Counted from the first letter of the stretch, positions 26,299-36,280 are shown. The stretch is DNA of 64,000 bases from Streptomyces bottropensis ATCC 25435 (GCF_000383595.1 NZ_KB911581.1:2424265-2488264), one strand, 5' to 3'. A program made the numbers and translations. The notes: generated by a model from the sequence alone, not told the origin.

Positions 26299-27366
26299 GT
26301 GAGTGCCAATGCCGGCCCCTCGGGCCACCAGCCGACCGCCACGTACGACTCAGCCTTCCTGAAGGCGTGCAGGCGTGAGCCCGTCCCGCACACACCGGTG
26401 TGGTTCATGCGGCAGGCGGGGCGCTCGCTCCCCGAGTACCTGAAGGTGCGCGAGGGCATCGGGATGCTGGACTCGTGCATGCGGCCGGAGCTGGTCACCG
26501 AGATCACCCTCCAGCCGGTCCGCCGGCATCACGTGGACGCGGCGATCTACTTCAGCGACATCGTCGTCCCCCTCAAGGCCATCGGCATCGACCTCGACAT
26601 CAAGCCCGGCGTCGGCCCGGTCGTCGAGAAGCCGATCCGTACCCGCGCCGACCTCGCCCAGCTCCGCGACCTCACCCCCGAGGACGTCTCCTACGTCACC
26701 GAGGCCATCCGGCTCCTCACCGCCGAGCTGGGCGAGACCCCCCTCATCGGCTTCGCCGGCGCCCCCTTCACTCTCGCCAGCTATCTCGTCGAGGGCGGCC
26801 CGTCGCGCACCTACGAGAACGCCAAGGCGATGATGTACGGCGAGCCCGAGCTGTGGGCCGACCTGCTCGACCGCCTCGCCGGGATCACGTCCGCGTTCCT
26901 CCGGGTCCAGATCGAGGCGGGCGCCTCGGCCGTGCAGCTGTTCGACTCCTGGGCCGGCGCCCTCGCCCCGGCGGACTACCGCCGCTCGGTGCTCCCCGCC
27001 TCCGCGAAGGTCTTCGAGGCCGTCGCCGGGTACGGCGTCCCGCGCATCCACTTCGGCGTCGGCACCGGTGAGCTGCTGGGCCTCATGGGGGAGGCCGGCG
27101 CGGACGTCGTCGGCGTCGACTGGCGCGTCCCGCTCGACGAGGCCGCCCGCCGTGTCGGCCCCGGCAAGGCGCTCCAGGGGAACCTGGACCCGACCGTCCT
27201 GTTCGCCGGCACGGAGGCCGTCGAGGCCAAGACCCGCGAGGTCCTCGACGCCGCCGCCGGCCTGGAGGGCCACGTCTTCAACCTCGGCCACGGCGTCATG
27301 CCCAGCACGGACCCGGACGCCCTGACCCGCCTCGTGGACCACGTCCACACGCGGACGGCGAAGTAG
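26299..27366 (+). CDS. hemE: Uroporphyrinogen decarboxylase
   Basis: 355-residue enzyme that decarboxylates uroporphyrinogen III to coproporphyrinogen III in haem synthesis. The family signature [14 protein letters not shown] is at residues 34-47; [19 protein letters not shown] and [10 protein letters not shown] follow. GTG 26299 lacks a clear ribosome binding site; a GAGACT hexamer seven bases before it would fit a leaderless transcript. hemY and hemQ lie 4 kb downstream on the same strand. Confidence 0.94.
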   Translation: MSANAGPSGHQPTATYDSAFLKACRREPVPHTPVWFMRQAGRSLPEYLKVREGIGMLDSCMRPELVTEITLQPVRRHHVDAAIYFSDIVVPLKAIGIDLDIKPGVGPVVEKPIRTRADLAQLRDLTPEDVSYVTEAIRLLTAELGETPLIGFAGAPFTLASYLVEGGPSRTYENAKAMMYGEPELWADLLDRLAGITSAFLRVQIEAGASAVQLFDSWAGALAPADYRRSVLPASAKVFEAVAGYGVPRIHFGVGTGELLGLMGEAGADVVGVDWRVPLDEAARRVGPGKALQGNLDPTVLFAGTEAVEAKTREVLDAAAGLEGHVFNLGHGVMPSTDPDALTRLVDHVHTRTAK

Positions 27367-27375
27367 TACCCCGGC

Positions 27376-28185
27376 TCACCAGCCCGGCCGCGCCCGCCTG
27401 CCGAACAGCAGGCCGCGCGGCTCGGGCGGGGGCGGGGTGCCGGGGCGCAGCGGCCAGGCCAGCAGCATGCCGGCGACGAAGCCGACGAGATGGGCCGCGT
27501 ACGCCACCGTGCCGATGTCGGAGACGCCCTCGCCGGACGAGTAGAACGCCTGGAGCACGAACCAGAAGCCCAGCACCAGCCAGGCGGGCAGTCTCAGGGG
27601 CAGGAAGACCAGGAACGGGACGAGGACCCACACCCTGGCCTTCGGATAGAGCACGAGATAGGCGCCGAGCACACCGGCGATCGCCCCGGAGGCGCCGATC
27701 AGCGGGTCCGCCGAGTCGGGGTGCGAAAGTGCGTACCCGTAGGTGGCCGCGTATCCGCAGGCCGCGTAGAAGAGCGCGAAGCGTACGGGGCCCAGCCGGT
27801 CCTCGATGTTGTTGCCGAAGATCATCAGGAACAGCATGTTGCCCAGCAGGTGCAGCCAGCCGGAGTGCAGGAACAGCGCGGACAGGACGGACAGCGCGGG
27901 CGACTTGTCGTAGCCCGGCGGGCCGAGCGCGCAGCCGCCGGACGGGGCGAGTTCGCCGGTGGGCACCAGGTGTGGCAGCTGATGCCGGATCAACTCCTGC
28001 GGTATCGCCGCGTACTGCTCCAGGAACGCCTGGGTGTGGCACAGCCGGGCCGGTTCGCCGTCGCCCGGCATGGAACCGGCCAGCGCCGGCATGAAGACGA
28101 AGACGAAGACGTTCGCGGCGATCAGCGCGTAGGTCACGTAGGGCGTGCGGCTCACGGGGTTCACGTCGTGCACGGGGATGACCAC
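27376..28185 (-). CDS. Rhomboid-family intramembrane serine protease
   Basis: 269-residue membrane protein with about six to seven helices. The rhomboid active site is intact: Asn116 in HSGWLHLLGNMLFL, the nucleophile Ser166 in IGASGAIAG and His232 in YAAHLVGFVAG. An extra loop of about 60 residues sits between helix 1 and helix 2 and includes two Cys (LCHTQAF, GGCALGP) that may form a disulfide outside the cell. The GTG at 28185 starts the protein. It converges on hemE with 9 bp between stops. The substrate is unknown. Confidence 0.88.
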   Translation of the reverse strand: MVIPVHDVNPVSRTPYVTYALIAANVFVFVFMPALAGSMPGDGEPARLCHTQAFLEQYAAIPQELIRHQLPHLVPTGELAPSGGCALGPPGYDKSPALSVLSALFLHSGWLHLLGNMLFLMIFGNNIEDRLGPVRFALFYAACGYAATYGYALSHPDSADPLIGASGAIAGVLGAYLVLYPKARVWVLVPFLVFLPLRLPAWLVLGFWFVLQAFYSSGEGVSDIGTVAYAAHLVGFVAGMLLAWPLRPGTPPPPEPRGLLFGRRARPGW

Positions 28186-28323
28186 ACCGGACTTGTGCCC
28201 GGGATGGGGGGCCGGAATCAGCGCGACCCGCGGCGGCGCGGGCCTCGCGCCCGGTGCCGGTGAACGTGCGGGGCGGGCGGTGCGTATGACTCCTCAACCG
28301 CGGATCTACGTGAGGAACAGGCG

Positions 28324-28662
28324 ATGAACGACCGAGTTACCCCGGCGATGCACGCCACCCCCGATGGTGAGGCCGAGATCTCGCTGGTGGTGCGGCTGCC
28401 CTGGGAAGACGTCGCGGCGCTCGGCCAGGAGGCCGGGCGGCTGGCGGCGCGGATGCAGCGGCCGGTGACCCTGGACGAGGCGGTCAGTCATCGACTGCGC
28501 TCGGCACGGCCGGCGGCCGCGCACGCGAAGCCGGCCACGGCACAGGCCACCGCGCCCGCCGCGGTGACGTCCTCCGCCTCCGTGTCCTCCCTGCCGGCCC
28601 GGCCGCCGGCGGAGCAGGCCCGGCAGGCCATCGACCGGATCACCGGCACGTCGGCGGTGTGA
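28324..28662 (+). CDS. Small hypothetical protein
   Basis: 112 residues. Residues 15-60 look folded (EAEISLVVRLPWEDVAALGQ, RPVTLDEAVSHRL); the rest is an Ala/Pro/Ser-rich tail ending in ARQAIDRITGTSAV. There is no signal peptide or membrane segment. ATG 28324 has GAGGAA seven bases upstream. It is divergent from the rhomboid gene and I do not recognise it. Confidence 0.7.
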   Translation: MNDRVTPAMHATPDGEAEISLVVRLPWEDVAALGQEAGRLAARMQRPVTLDEAVSHRLRSARPAAAHAKPATAQATAPAAVTSSASVSSLPARPPAEQARQAIDRITGTSAV

Positions 28663-28672
28663 CGGGGCTCCC

Positions 28673-28699
28673 CGCGCCCCCTGCGGGACAGGGGGCGCG
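28673..28699. terminator. Bidirectional terminator
   Basis: Perfect 11-bp arms CGCGCCCCCTG (28673-28683) and CAGGGGGCGCG (28689-28699) with a 5-nt loop, between convergent stops at 28662 and 28727. Confidence 0.8.
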
Positions 28700-28726
28700 G
28701 CCCCCGTCGTGGGGCCCCTGACCGCC

Positions 28727-30127
28727 TCAGGCGCTCGACCTCACCGCCGTCACGGCCTTTCTCGCCGCCACCAGGATCGGATCCCACACCGGCGAGAAGG
28801 GCGGGGCGTAGCCGAGGTCCAGGGCGGTCATCTGCTCCACCGTCATCCCTGCCGTGAGGGCCACCGCCGCGACGTCGACGCGCTTTCCCGCGCCCTCCCG
28901 ACCGACGATCTGGACGCCGAGGAGCCGCCCGGTGCGGCGTTCGGCGAGCATCTTCACCGTCATCGGGGCGGCACCGGGGTAGTACCCGGCGCGGCTGGTG
29001 GACTCGATGGTGACGGCCACGTACCGCAGGCCGGCCCGGTCGGCGTCCTTCTCGCGGAGGCCGGTGCGGGCGATCTCCAGGTCGCAGACCTTGCTGACGG
29101 CGGTGCCGACCACGCCGGGGAATGTGGCGTAGCCGCCGCCGGCGTTGGCGCCGATGACCTGGCCGTGCTTGTTGGCGTGGGTGCCGAGCGGGATGTGGCG
29201 CAGGCTGCCGGAGACCAGGTCGAGGACCTCGACGCAGTCGCCCCCGGCCCAGATGTTCTCGTGCCCGCGGACCCGCATGGCCAGGTCGGTCAGCAGACCG
29301 CCGTGAGCGCCCAGCGGCAGGCCCGCCGCCTTCGCCAGCTCCGTCTCCGGGCGGACACCGATGCCGAGGACCACCACGTCCGCCGGGTACTCGGCGTCCT
29401 TGGTGGCGACCGCGCGGACCCGGCCGTCGGCGCCGGTGCGCAGGGCGGTGACCTCGGCGTCGTCGACCATCGTGATGCCCAGGCCCGTCATGGCCTTGTG
29501 CACCAGCCGGCCCATGTCCGGGTCGAGGGTGGACATGGGCTCCCTGCCCCGGTTGACGACCGTGACCTCGTACCCCCGGTTGATGAGGGCCTCGGCCATC
29601 TCCACGCCGATGTAGCCCGCGCCCACGACCACGGCCCGGCGGCCCTCGGTGGCGGACAGGGTGTCCAGGAGGGCCTGGCCGTCGTCCAGGGTCTGCACGC
29701 CGTGCACTCCCGGGGCGTCGACACCGGGCAGGTCGGGGCGGATCGGCCGGGCGCCGGTCGCGATGACGAGCTTGTCGTACGAGGTCCAGGTCTCGGTGCC
29801 CGCGTCCAGGTCCCGCGCGCGCACGCGGGCGCCCTCGACATCGATCTCCACGACCTCCGTGCGCATCCGCAGATCGATGTCGCGGGCCCGGTGCTCCTCG
29901 GGCGAGCGGGCGATGAGCCGGTCCCGTTCGGGGACGTCGCCGCCGACCCAGTAGGGGATGCCGCACGCCGAGAACGAGGTGAAATGGCCCCGCTCGAACG
30001 CCACGATCTCCAGTTCCCCGGGCCCTCGCAGCCGACGGGCCTGCGACGCGGCGGACATACCCGCCGCGTCGCCCCCGACGACCACCAGGCGTTCCCGTGA
30101 ACGTTCCTCAGTACGGCTCATGTTCAT
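28727..30127 (-). CDS. FAD/NAD(P)-dependent oxidoreductase, CoA-disulfide-reductase-like
   Basis: 466-residue class I flavoprotein. The FAD motif LVVVGGDAAGMSAA is at residues 14-27, the NAD(P) motif AVVVGAGYIGVEMAEAL near residue 160, and a C-terminal dimerisation domain follows. FTSFSACGIPYWVGG near residue 52 places a single Cys where CoA-disulfide reductases and NADH peroxidase/oxidases have the redox Cys. Likely activities are CoA-disulfide or persulfide reduction; the sequence does not decide between them. There is no fused rhodanese domain. ATG 30127 has no ribosome binding site; TAGCGT eight bases upstream could be the -10 of a leaderless transcript. ATG 30121 is an alternative. Confidence 0.8.
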   Translation of the reverse strand: MNMSRTEERSRERLVVVGGDAAGMSAASQARRLRGPGELEIVAFERGHFTSFSACGIPYWVGGDVPERDRLIARSPEEHRARDIDLRMRTEVVEIDVEGARVRARDLDAGTETWTSYDKLVIATGARPIRPDLPGVDAPGVHGVQTLDDGQALLDTLSATEGRRAVVVGAGYIGVEMAEALINRGYEVTVVNRGREPMSTLDPDMGRLVHKAMTGLGITMVDDAEVTALRTGADGRVRAVATKDAEYPADVVVLGIGVRPETELAKAAGLPLGAHGGLLTDLAMRVRGHENIWAGGDCVEVLDLVSGSLRHIPLGTHANKHGQVIGANAGGGYATFPGVVGTAVSKVCDLEIARTGLREKDADRAGLRYVAVTIESTSRAGYYPGAAPMTVKMLAERRTGRLLGVQIVGREGAGKRVDVAAVALTAGMTVEQMTALDLGYAPPFSPVWDPILVAARKAVTAVRSSA

Positions 30128-30171
30128 GGGAACACGCTACGGGGGCCCGGCATTTCGGCATCGCGCGGTCG

Positions 30172-31185
30172 TCAGTCCTGCCCCTGTCCCTCCCGCCGGC
30201 CCGGCTTCTGCCCCGGCTCCTCCTCCGGGTCCGGCGCCGCGGCCGGGAGCGAGCCGGCGGTGCCCGCCGCGGCCGCCGCCGGAGCGGGCCGGGGGCGGGT
30301 GAAGCGGAGCCACAGGAACACCAGGACGGCGGTGGCCACCGCGAAGGGGAGGATCGCGGCGAGGGCCATGGCCAGCCAGCGGAACACGGCGACGAACGCG
30401 TTCCAGCCGCCCGCGAGCGCGTCCAGGAAGCCGGGCTCGTCGTCGGCCTTCTCGGCCTTCTTCACCGCGGTCTCGGACAGGGACAGCGTGATGGTGGCGA
30501 GGCTCGTGCGGTCCTTCAGGGACTTCTGCCGGCCCAGCAGGGACTCCAGGTCGGCCTGGCGGCTGCTCAGCTCGCCCTCCAGGGTCACCACGTCGCTGAG
30601 CTTGCCCGCGCGGTCCATCAGCTCACGGATCCGGGCGACGCTCGCCCGCTGCGTCCTGATCCGGCTCTCCACGTCGACGACCTGGTCGGTGACGTCCTCG
30701 GCCTTCGTCTTCCGCTCGATCAGCTTGCCGGTGCCCTCCAGTTCGCCGAGGACCTGCTCGTACTTCCCGGACGGCACGCGCAGGACGACCCGGGTGCGTT
30801 CACGGTCCTTGCCGTCACGGGTCGTGGACTCGCTGCCCACGAACCCGCCCGCGGTCTCCACGGCGGTACGGGCCTCGTCCAGGGCCTTCGGCACGTCCTT
30901 GACCCGTACGGTCAGGGTGGCGGTGCGGATGATGTGGCTGGGCGCGATCTCGACCGGCGCGTCCGTGTCACCCGCGCCGCTCCGGCCGCTGTCGGCGCTT
31001 TCGCTGTTCAGGGCGCCGTCCTGCTCGGCGGACCTGTCCATCTTGCTGTCGGCGGCCGAATCGCTGGTCGCGCCGGCGCCGTCGCGGCCGTCGGAGCAGC
31101 CCGCGAGCGCCAGAGCGGCCGCGAGGAACAGCGCGGCCAGGGCCCCCGCGGGCCGCCGGGAACGTCGTACGTGTGTGTGGGCCAT
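30172..31185 (-). CDS. DUF4349 domain lipoprotein
   Basis: 337 residues. The signal peptide ends at lipobox LALAGC (Cys near residue 30), then an acidic Ser/Asp linker. DUF4349 covers about residues 80-280: IIRTATLTVRVKDVPKALDE, then a coiled coil VDVESRIRTQRASVARIREL and LEGELSSRQADLESLLGRQ. A C-terminal membrane helix (LAMALAAILPFAVATAVLVF) and a basic cytoplasmic tail follow. It is therefore anchored at both ends. The function is unknown; the fold suggests an envelope role. It is divergent from hemY. Confidence 0.83.
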   Translation of the reverse strand: MAHTHVRRSRRPAGALAALFLAAALALAGCSDGRDGAGATSDSAADSKMDRSAEQDGALNSESADSGRSGAGDTDAPVEIAPSHIIRTATLTVRVKDVPKALDEARTAVETAGGFVGSESTTRDGKDRERTRVVLRVPSGKYEQVLGELEGTGKLIERKTKAEDVTDQVVDVESRIRTQRASVARIRELMDRAGKLSDVVTLEGELSSRQADLESLLGRQKSLKDRTSLATITLSLSETAVKKAEKADDEPGFLDALAGGWNAFVAVFRWLAMALAAILPFAVATAVLVFLWLRFTRPRPAPAAAAAGTAGSLPAAAPDPEEEPGQKPGRREGQGQD

Positions 31186-31396
31186 TGCGGCGTACCCCCC
31201 GAGGGTCGTGGCAGGCGTGTTCGCCCGCCCTGCTGACGACTCTTCGACGCCGGAGGGGCCCGGAACGTTGGGGGGCATCGGTCCCGAAGCGGTCACGGTC
31301 GGGACTCGGCGGGGCCACAGCGGCGCACGGACCCGGCACAGGACCCGCCGCAGGACCGGCGCCATGACTGTCAGTGACATCTGAGAGGGTGGAGCC

Positions 31397-32884
31397 ATGA
31401 GCGGATCACGTACGGACGTCGGGCGCGACGCCGGGCATGTCGTCGTCATCGGGGCCGGGATCGCGGGGCTCGCCGCCGCGCACGGGCTGCTGGAGCGGGG
31501 TGCGAGAGTGACCGTCCTGGAGGCCACGGACAGAGTCGGCGGCAAGCTGCTCCCCGGTGAGATCGCGGGCGCGCGCGTCGACCTCGGCGCCGAGTCGATC
31601 CTGGCCCGCCGCCCCGAGGCCGTCGCCCTCGCGCGTGAGGTCGGTCTCGCCGACCGCCTCCAGCCGCCGGCCACCGCCTCGGCCAACCTCTGGACCCGGG
31701 GCGCCCTGCGGCCGATGCCCAAGGGACACGTCATGGGCGTCCCCGGCATCGCGTCCGCACTCTCCGGAGTCCTGTCCGACGAGGGCCTCGCCCGGATCGA
31801 GCGCGACGCCGACCTGCCCCGCACCGAGGTCGGCGACGACGTGGCGGTCGGGGAGTACGTGGCCGCCCGCCTCGGCCGCGAGGTCGTCGACCGCCTGGTG
31901 GAACCCCTGCTCGGCGGTGTCTACGCGGGCGACGCGTACCGCATCTCGATGCGCTCGGCCGTCCCGCAGCTCTTTCGGGCGGCCCTGACCCACACCTCCC
32001 TCACCGAGGCCGTCCGGGACATCCAGGAGCGCGCCGCCGCCATCGGGCAGAGCGGACCGGTGTTCATGGGCATCGAGGGCGGGATCGGGCAACTGCCGCT
32101 CGCCGTCGCCGAGTCGGTGCGGGCGCGGGGCGCCGACATCCGCACCCGGACGCCCGTGGCGGAGCTGCGCCGGGAGGCCTCCGGCGGCTGGCGCGTCGTC
32201 ACCGGCGGTCCGGGCGGCGGCGGTGAGGAGCGCGTGCTGCGCGCCGACGCGGTCGTCGTGGCGGTCCCCGCCCCGGTCGCCGCCGGGCTGCTCCGCGCCG
32301 AGGCCCCCGAGGCCGCCGCCGAACTGTCGGGCGTGGAGTACGCCTCGATGGCCCTGGTCACCCTCGCCTACCGCCGGGCCGGCCTCACCCTCCCCGAGGG
32401 CAGCGGCTTCCTGGTGCCGCCGGTCGACGGCCGCACGATCAAGGCGTCGACGTTCTCCTCCCACAAGTGGGGCTGGATCGCCGACGAGAACCCGGACCTG
32501 CTGATCCTGCGCACCTCGGTCGGCCGGTACGGCGAGACGGCGATCCTGGACCACGACGACGCCCACCTCGTGGACGTGTCGAGGACCGACCTGCGCGAGG
32601 CCACCGGCCTGACCGCCACCCCCGTCGCGACCCGCGTCACCCGCTGGGACGACGGCCTGCCCCAGTACCCGGTCGGCCACCACGCGCGCGTGGCCCGCGT
32701 CCGCGAGCACCTCGGCAAGCTGCCCGGCCTCGCGGTCTGCGGCGCGGCGTACGACGGCGTCGGCATCCCGGCCTGCGTCGCGAGCGCCTCCGCCGCCGTG
32801 GACCAGATCCACGGCGACCTGCGCGCGGTGCGGGACCTCACCGCCGACCCGGTGCAGAGCCTGCACGGCGGAGCGGGAGAATAG
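31397..32884 (+). CDS. hemY: Coproporphyrinogen III / protoporphyrinogen oxidase
   Basis: 495-residue flavoprotein of the HemY family. The N-terminal FAD motif [17 protein letters not shown] (residues 15-31) is followed by [16 protein letters not shown], and the C-terminus carries [20 protein letters not shown] for FAD closure. Immediate linkage to hemQ (4 bp gap) indicates that it works in the coproporphyrin-dependent pathway, oxidising coproporphyrinogen III to coproporphyrin III. The ATG at 31397 follows GGTGGAG. Confidence 0.9.
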   Translation: MSGSRTDVGRDAGHVVVIGAGIAGLAAAHGLLERGARVTVLEATDRVGGKLLPGEIAGARVDLGAESILARRPEAVALAREVGLADRLQPPATASANLWTRGALRPMPKGHVMGVPGIASALSGVLSDEGLARIERDADLPRTEVGDDVAVGEYVAARLGREVVDRLVEPLLGGVYAGDAYRISMRSAVPQLFRAALTHTSLTEAVRDIQERAAAIGQSGPVFMGIEGGIGQLPLAVAESVRARGADIRTRTPVAELRREASGGWRVVTGGPGGGGEERVLRADAVVVAVPAPVAAGLLRAEAPEAAAELSGVEYASMALVTLAYRRAGLTLPEGSGFLVPPVDGRTIKASTFSSHKWGWIADENPDLLILRTSVGRYGETAILDHDDAHLVDVSRTDLREATGLTATPVATRVTRWDDGLPQYPVGHHARVARVREHLGKLPGLAVCGAAYDGVGIPACVASASAAVDQIHGDLRAVRDLTADPVQSLHGGAGE

Positions 32885-32888
32885 GGCC

Positions 32889-33620
32889 ATGAGCGACGTC
32901 GCCCCCTCCACCGAGCCCGGCCGGATCCCCAACAAGGGCAAGCTGGCCAAGGACCTCAACGAGGTCATCCGCTACACCCTTTGGTCCGTCTTCCAGCTGA
33001 AGGACGTGCTGCCGGAGGACCGCACCGGTTACGCCGACGAGGTCCAGGACCTGTTCGACCAGCTCGCCGCGAAGGACGTGACCGTCCGCGGCACGTACGA
33101 CGTGTCGGGCCTGCGCGCCGACGCCGACCTCATGATCTGGTGGCACGCCGAGACCAGCGACCAGCTCCAGGAGGCGTACAATCTCTTCCGCCGCACCCGG
33201 CTGGGCCGCGCGCTCACCCCGGTGTGGTCGAACATGGCGCTGCACCGCCCCGCCGAGTTCAACCGCTCGCACATCCCGGCGTTCCTCGCCGACGAGACGC
33301 CCCGCGACTACGTCAGCGTCTACCCCTTCGTGCGCTCCTACGACTGGTACCTGCTGCCCGACGAGGACCGCCGCCGCATGCTCGCCGACCACGGCAAGAT
33401 GGCCCGCGGCTACCCGGACGTCCGCGCCAACACGGTCGCGTCGTTCTCGCTGGGCGACTACGAGTGGATGCTCGCCTTCGAGGCCGACGAGCTGTACCGC
33501 ATCGTCGACCTCATGCGTCATCTGCGTGCCTCGGAGGCCCGGATGCACGTCCGCGAGGAGGTCCCGTTCTACACGGGCCGCAGGAAGTCGGTGGCCGAGC
33601 TGGTGGCGGGCCTGGCGTAG
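32889..33620 (+). CDS. hemQ: Coproheme decarboxylase (HemQ/ChdC)
   Basis: 243-residue protein of the chlorite-dismutase-like family. The diagnostic stretch [17 protein letters not shown] lies near residues 138-154, and [20 protein letters not shown] near 160-180 includes the likely haem-ligating His. It converts coproheme to protohaem in the last step of the actinobacterial pathway. ATG 32889 is four bases after the hemY stop, preceded by GGGAGAATAGGG. A terminator follows at 33635-33661. Confidence 0.93.
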   Translation: MSDVAPSTEPGRIPNKGKLAKDLNEVIRYTLWSVFQLKDVLPEDRTGYADEVQDLFDQLAAKDVTVRGTYDVSGLRADADLMIWWHAETSDQLQEAYNLFRRTRLGRALTPVWSNMALHRPAEFNRSHIPAFLADETPRDYVSVYPFVRSYDWYLLPDEDRRRMLADHGKMARGYPDVRANTVASFSLGDYEWMLAFEADELYRIVDLMRHLRASEARMHVREEVPFYTGRRKSVAELVAGLA

Positions 33621-33634
33621 GTCCCGCGAGGAGC

Positions 33635-33661
33635 GCGGGGCCGTCGCGGCGGCGGCCCCGC
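33635..33661. terminator. Terminator after hemQ
   Basis: GCGGGGCCG (33635-33643) pairs with CGGCCCCGC (33653-33661) between convergent stops at 33620 and 33673. It probably serves both directions. Confidence 0.7.
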
Positions 33662-33672
33662 GGCGCGGGCGG

Positions 33673-35268
33673 TCAGCCCTTGACGGCCCGCGGTGTCCCG
33701 GCGGCCCGGCCCCGCGAGGGGCTGGGCTCCGGACGTGGCGCGCAGGCCGCGTGCCGCTCCGGCAGCCGCCCCTCCAGCAGGTACGCCTCCAGATGGCCGT
33801 TGACGCACTTGTTGGTTCCCCAGGCCACCCCGTGGTTACCGGCGTCCCGCTCGGTCACCAGCACCGACCCCCACAGGCGCCGGTGCAGTTCGAGCGCCCC
33901 GTCGTACGGCGTCGCCGCGTCCCGCTCGGCCGCGAGGATCAGCGTGGGCGGCAGCTCACCGGGCCCGGTCCGCACATCGAGCGGCTGCTGACGCGGCCCC
34001 TTCCAGTACGCGCACGGCAGGTTCGTCCACACGTTGTCCCAGGTCTCGAAGGGCGCGGTGCGCGCGAGCCGCGTGTTGTCGCGGTCCCAGACCCGCCAGT
34101 CGGTGGGCCAGGGGCCGTCGTTGCACTCGACGGCCGTGTAGACGGCGCTCGTGTTCTCCTGCTCGACGGCGGCCTCCGGGTACGGACCGGCGATCTGCAC
34201 CAGCGGCTTCGGGTCGCCCTTCAGATACGCGGAGAGGGCCAGGGCACGCTGCGGCCAGAGGTCGTCGTGGTACGCGGCCTGGAGGAACGCGCCCTGCAGC
34301 TGCCCCGGTCCCACCTTGCCGCCGGCGGGCCGGGCCGCCAGCCGCGCCGCCGCCCGCTCGTAGCTCCGCAGCACCTTCTCCGAGGTGTCGCCCAGCCCGT
34401 ACACCGTGTGGTGCCGGGCGGCCCAGGACCGGAAGTCCGCCCAGCGCTCCTCGAACGCGGCCGACTGGTCGAGGTTGTTGCGGTACCAGATCTGCTCGGG
34501 GTCCGGGTTCACCGCCGAGTCGAAGACCATCCGGCGTACGCGGGAGGGGAACAGCGCCGCGTACAGCGCGCCGAAGTACGTGCCGTACGACGCTCCCATG
34601 AAGGTCAGCCGCGGTTCGCGGAGCGCGGCGCGCAGGACGTCGAGGTCCCGGGCGTTGTTGAGGGAGTGGTAGTGCCGCAGCGCGCTCCCGCCCCGCCGCG
34701 CGCACTCCCGCGCGAACTCCTCGGCCCGCGCGATCCGTTCCTTCTTGTACGCCTCCGAAGGGTGGGTCGGCGCCGGTGCGGGCCCGTGGTGCAGCCGCTC
34801 GGGGTCCCGGCAGGACAGCGGCGCCGACCGGCCGACCCCGCGGGGGGCGTACCCGACGAGGTCGTACGCGGCGCCGAGCCGTTTCCACTGCGGGAGGTAG
34901 CCGAGGAGCGGGAAGAACATCCCGGAGGCCCCGGGGCCTCCGGGGTTGAAGACGAGCGCCCCCTGCCGGGCGACCTTCTTGCCCTGGCCGTCCTTGCCCG
35001 TGGCCCGGATCCGGCTGACGGTCAGCGCGATCTGTGTGCCGTCGGGGCGCGCGTAGTCGAGCGGCACCTCGACCGTCCCGCAGCGCACCCCGTCCGGCAG
35101 CCCCTCCACCGCCGGACACTTCCCGAACCGGATGCCCTCGGCCGCGGCCCGCTCCGCCACCCGCTCCGCCACCCGGCCGGTGAGCGTGTCCCCCGCGGCC
35201 GGGGGAGCGGCGAGGCCGCTCAGCAGCAGCACCGCCGCGGCGGTCACGTGGAGAACGGCAGCCCGCAT
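33673..35268 (-). CDS. Secreted alpha/beta hydrolase, tripeptidyl-aminopeptidase-like
   Basis: 531-residue exported hydrolase. A Sec signal peptide (VLHVTAAAVLLLSGLAAPPA) covers residues 5-25. The catalytic triad is readable: Ser227 in FMGASYGTYF, Asp450 in AERDAATPYDG and His479 in AGNHGVAWG. LVFNPGGPGASG near residue 103 is the oxyanion-side motif of the SlpD/SlpE/Tap group of Streptomyces tripeptidyl aminopeptidases. A C-terminal TAP-like domain contains the Asp and His. ATG 35268 has GGAGGG upstream. It likely releases N-terminal tripeptides or hydrolyses esters outside the cell. Confidence 0.86.
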   Translation of the reverse strand: MRAAVLHVTAAAVLLLSGLAAPPAAGDTLTGRVAERVAERAAAEGIRFGKCPAVEGLPDGVRCGTVEVPLDYARPDGTQIALTVSRIRATGKDGQGKKVARQGALVFNPGGPGASGMFFPLLGYLPQWKRLGAAYDLVGYAPRGVGRSAPLSCRDPERLHHGPAPAPTHPSEAYKKERIARAEEFARECARRGGSALRHYHSLNNARDLDVLRAALREPRLTFMGASYGTYFGALYAALFPSRVRRMVFDSAVNPDPEQIWYRNNLDQSAAFEERWADFRSWAARHHTVYGLGDTSEKVLRSYERAAARLAARPAGGKVGPGQLQGAFLQAAYHDDLWPQRALALSAYLKGDPKPLVQIAGPYPEAAVEQENTSAVYTAVECNDGPWPTDWRVWDRDNTRLARTAPFETWDNVWTNLPCAYWKGPRQQPLDVRTGPGELPPTLILAAERDAATPYDGALELHRRLWGSVLVTERDAGNHGVAWGTNKCVNGHLEAYLLEGRLPERHAACAPRPEPSPSRGRAAGTPRAVKG

Positions 35269-35373
35269 GGCGAATCCCTCCGAAGCACGACAGCGACACA
35301 GGGATGTTTGGTGCGAAAGAGGGTGAATGTAAAGCACCGTCGGACGGTGTCGGCGAGGCGTTCCCTTACGGTG

Positions 35374-36138
35374 TCACCGCTGTTCGAACGCCGCCCGTAA
35401 CTCGGGGGACTCCACGGCCCCCACTCCCCGGACGGCCACCGAGACGAGGTCCGGGACGTCGCTCCCGCTCCGGCCCGCCACGGCCTTCAGCACCCGCATC
35501 CCCTCCGGCGACGCCCACCGCGTGCCCGACGGCCCCTCGACCCTGGCGATCACGAGGCAGCTGAGCGTCAGCACCAGCGGCAGCGCGAACCACAGCGCCA
35601 CCAGCGCACGGTGTTCGGCGAGCCCCTGCGCGGGCAGCGTCGACGCCAGCGCCCCGAGGCCGCACACACCGAGCGCCGCGCCCCGTACCTGGGTGACCGC
35701 GTCGGCGACCCCCGTCCGCGCGGCGTCGGGTAGGGCCAGTCCCGCCGCGACGAGCCGGTCGGAGAGGTGCCGTACGGACTCGGCGGCGGCGGCTCTGCGG
35801 CGTACGGGCGCGATCCGGGACTGTCCGCCGGGGCCTATCGCGCCTATGACCGCGCGCTCCATGTCGTCGCGGCCGTCCGGGTCCACGACGGTCGCCCAGC
35901 CGGTGTGGGCCAGCAGGACCCGGCGCCGGCAGGCCATGGAGACGAGGGTGAGGTCGGCGACGCGCGCCGGGCCGCCGGACAGGAACGCCGCCTCGTAGAG
36001 CGTGAGCCGGTGGCAGTGGTGGACGCGGTCCGCGGGGACGTCGTCGGCGGCCGCCGCCCGCAGCGAGGCCAGGCACAGTCGGGCACAGGACACGCCGGCG
36101 GCGGCCCAGGCCAGGAGGAGGAAGAGGACCCAGAGCAT
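35374..36138 (-). CDS. TIGR04222-type membrane protein, near the DUF692 gene
   Basis: 254 residues. There is a single N-terminal membrane helix (MLWVLFLLLAWAAAGVSC), a soluble region with HHCHRLTLYEAAFLSGGPAR and LLAHTGWATVVDPDGRDDM, and a hydrophobic hairpin at about residues 150-195. LTLYEAAFLSGGP is the hallmark I associate with the TIGR04222 domain, which is repeatedly found near DUF692 genes. Six Cys residues are spread through it. It lacks the Gly/Cys-rich tail that some relatives have. The function is unknown. It is the most downstream gene of the DUF692/DUF4142 cluster. Confidence 0.75.
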   Translation of the reverse strand: MLWVLFLLLAWAAAGVSCARLCLASLRAAAADDVPADRVHHCHRLTLYEAAFLSGGPARVADLTLVSMACRRRVLLAHTGWATVVDPDGRDDMERAVIGAIGPGGQSRIAPVRRRAAAAESVRHLSDRLVAAGLALPDAARTGVADAVTQVRGAALGVCGLGALASTLPAQGLAEHRALVALWFALPLVLTLSCLVIARVEGPSGTRWASPEGMRVLKAVAGRSGSDVPDLVSVAVRGVGAVESPELRAAFEQR

Positions 36139-36280
36139 GGCGTGTTTCTACGCGGCGGCCGGGACCCGCGGCGGGCGATGTACGGAATCCGGAGGGAAGC
36201 TTCCCGGTCTCGTTCGTTCGTACGCCGTTACGGCCCGCAATTGCCAGGCCGCCGGGCGGTGCCCGAAGCGCTCCGGGGTG

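Noticed and set aside
35374..36138. TIGR04222-type protein as a RiPP precursor for the DUF692 enzyme
   Set aside because: It lacks a Cys-rich or repetitive core tail; its six Cys are scattered through a folded membrane protein. A partner role is possible, a classical precursor is not supported.
36194..36205. Palindrome GGGAAGCTTCCC upstream of the TIGR04222-type gene
   Set aside because: A 12-bp dyad without spacer or repeat partner is expected occasionally by chance; no supporting context.
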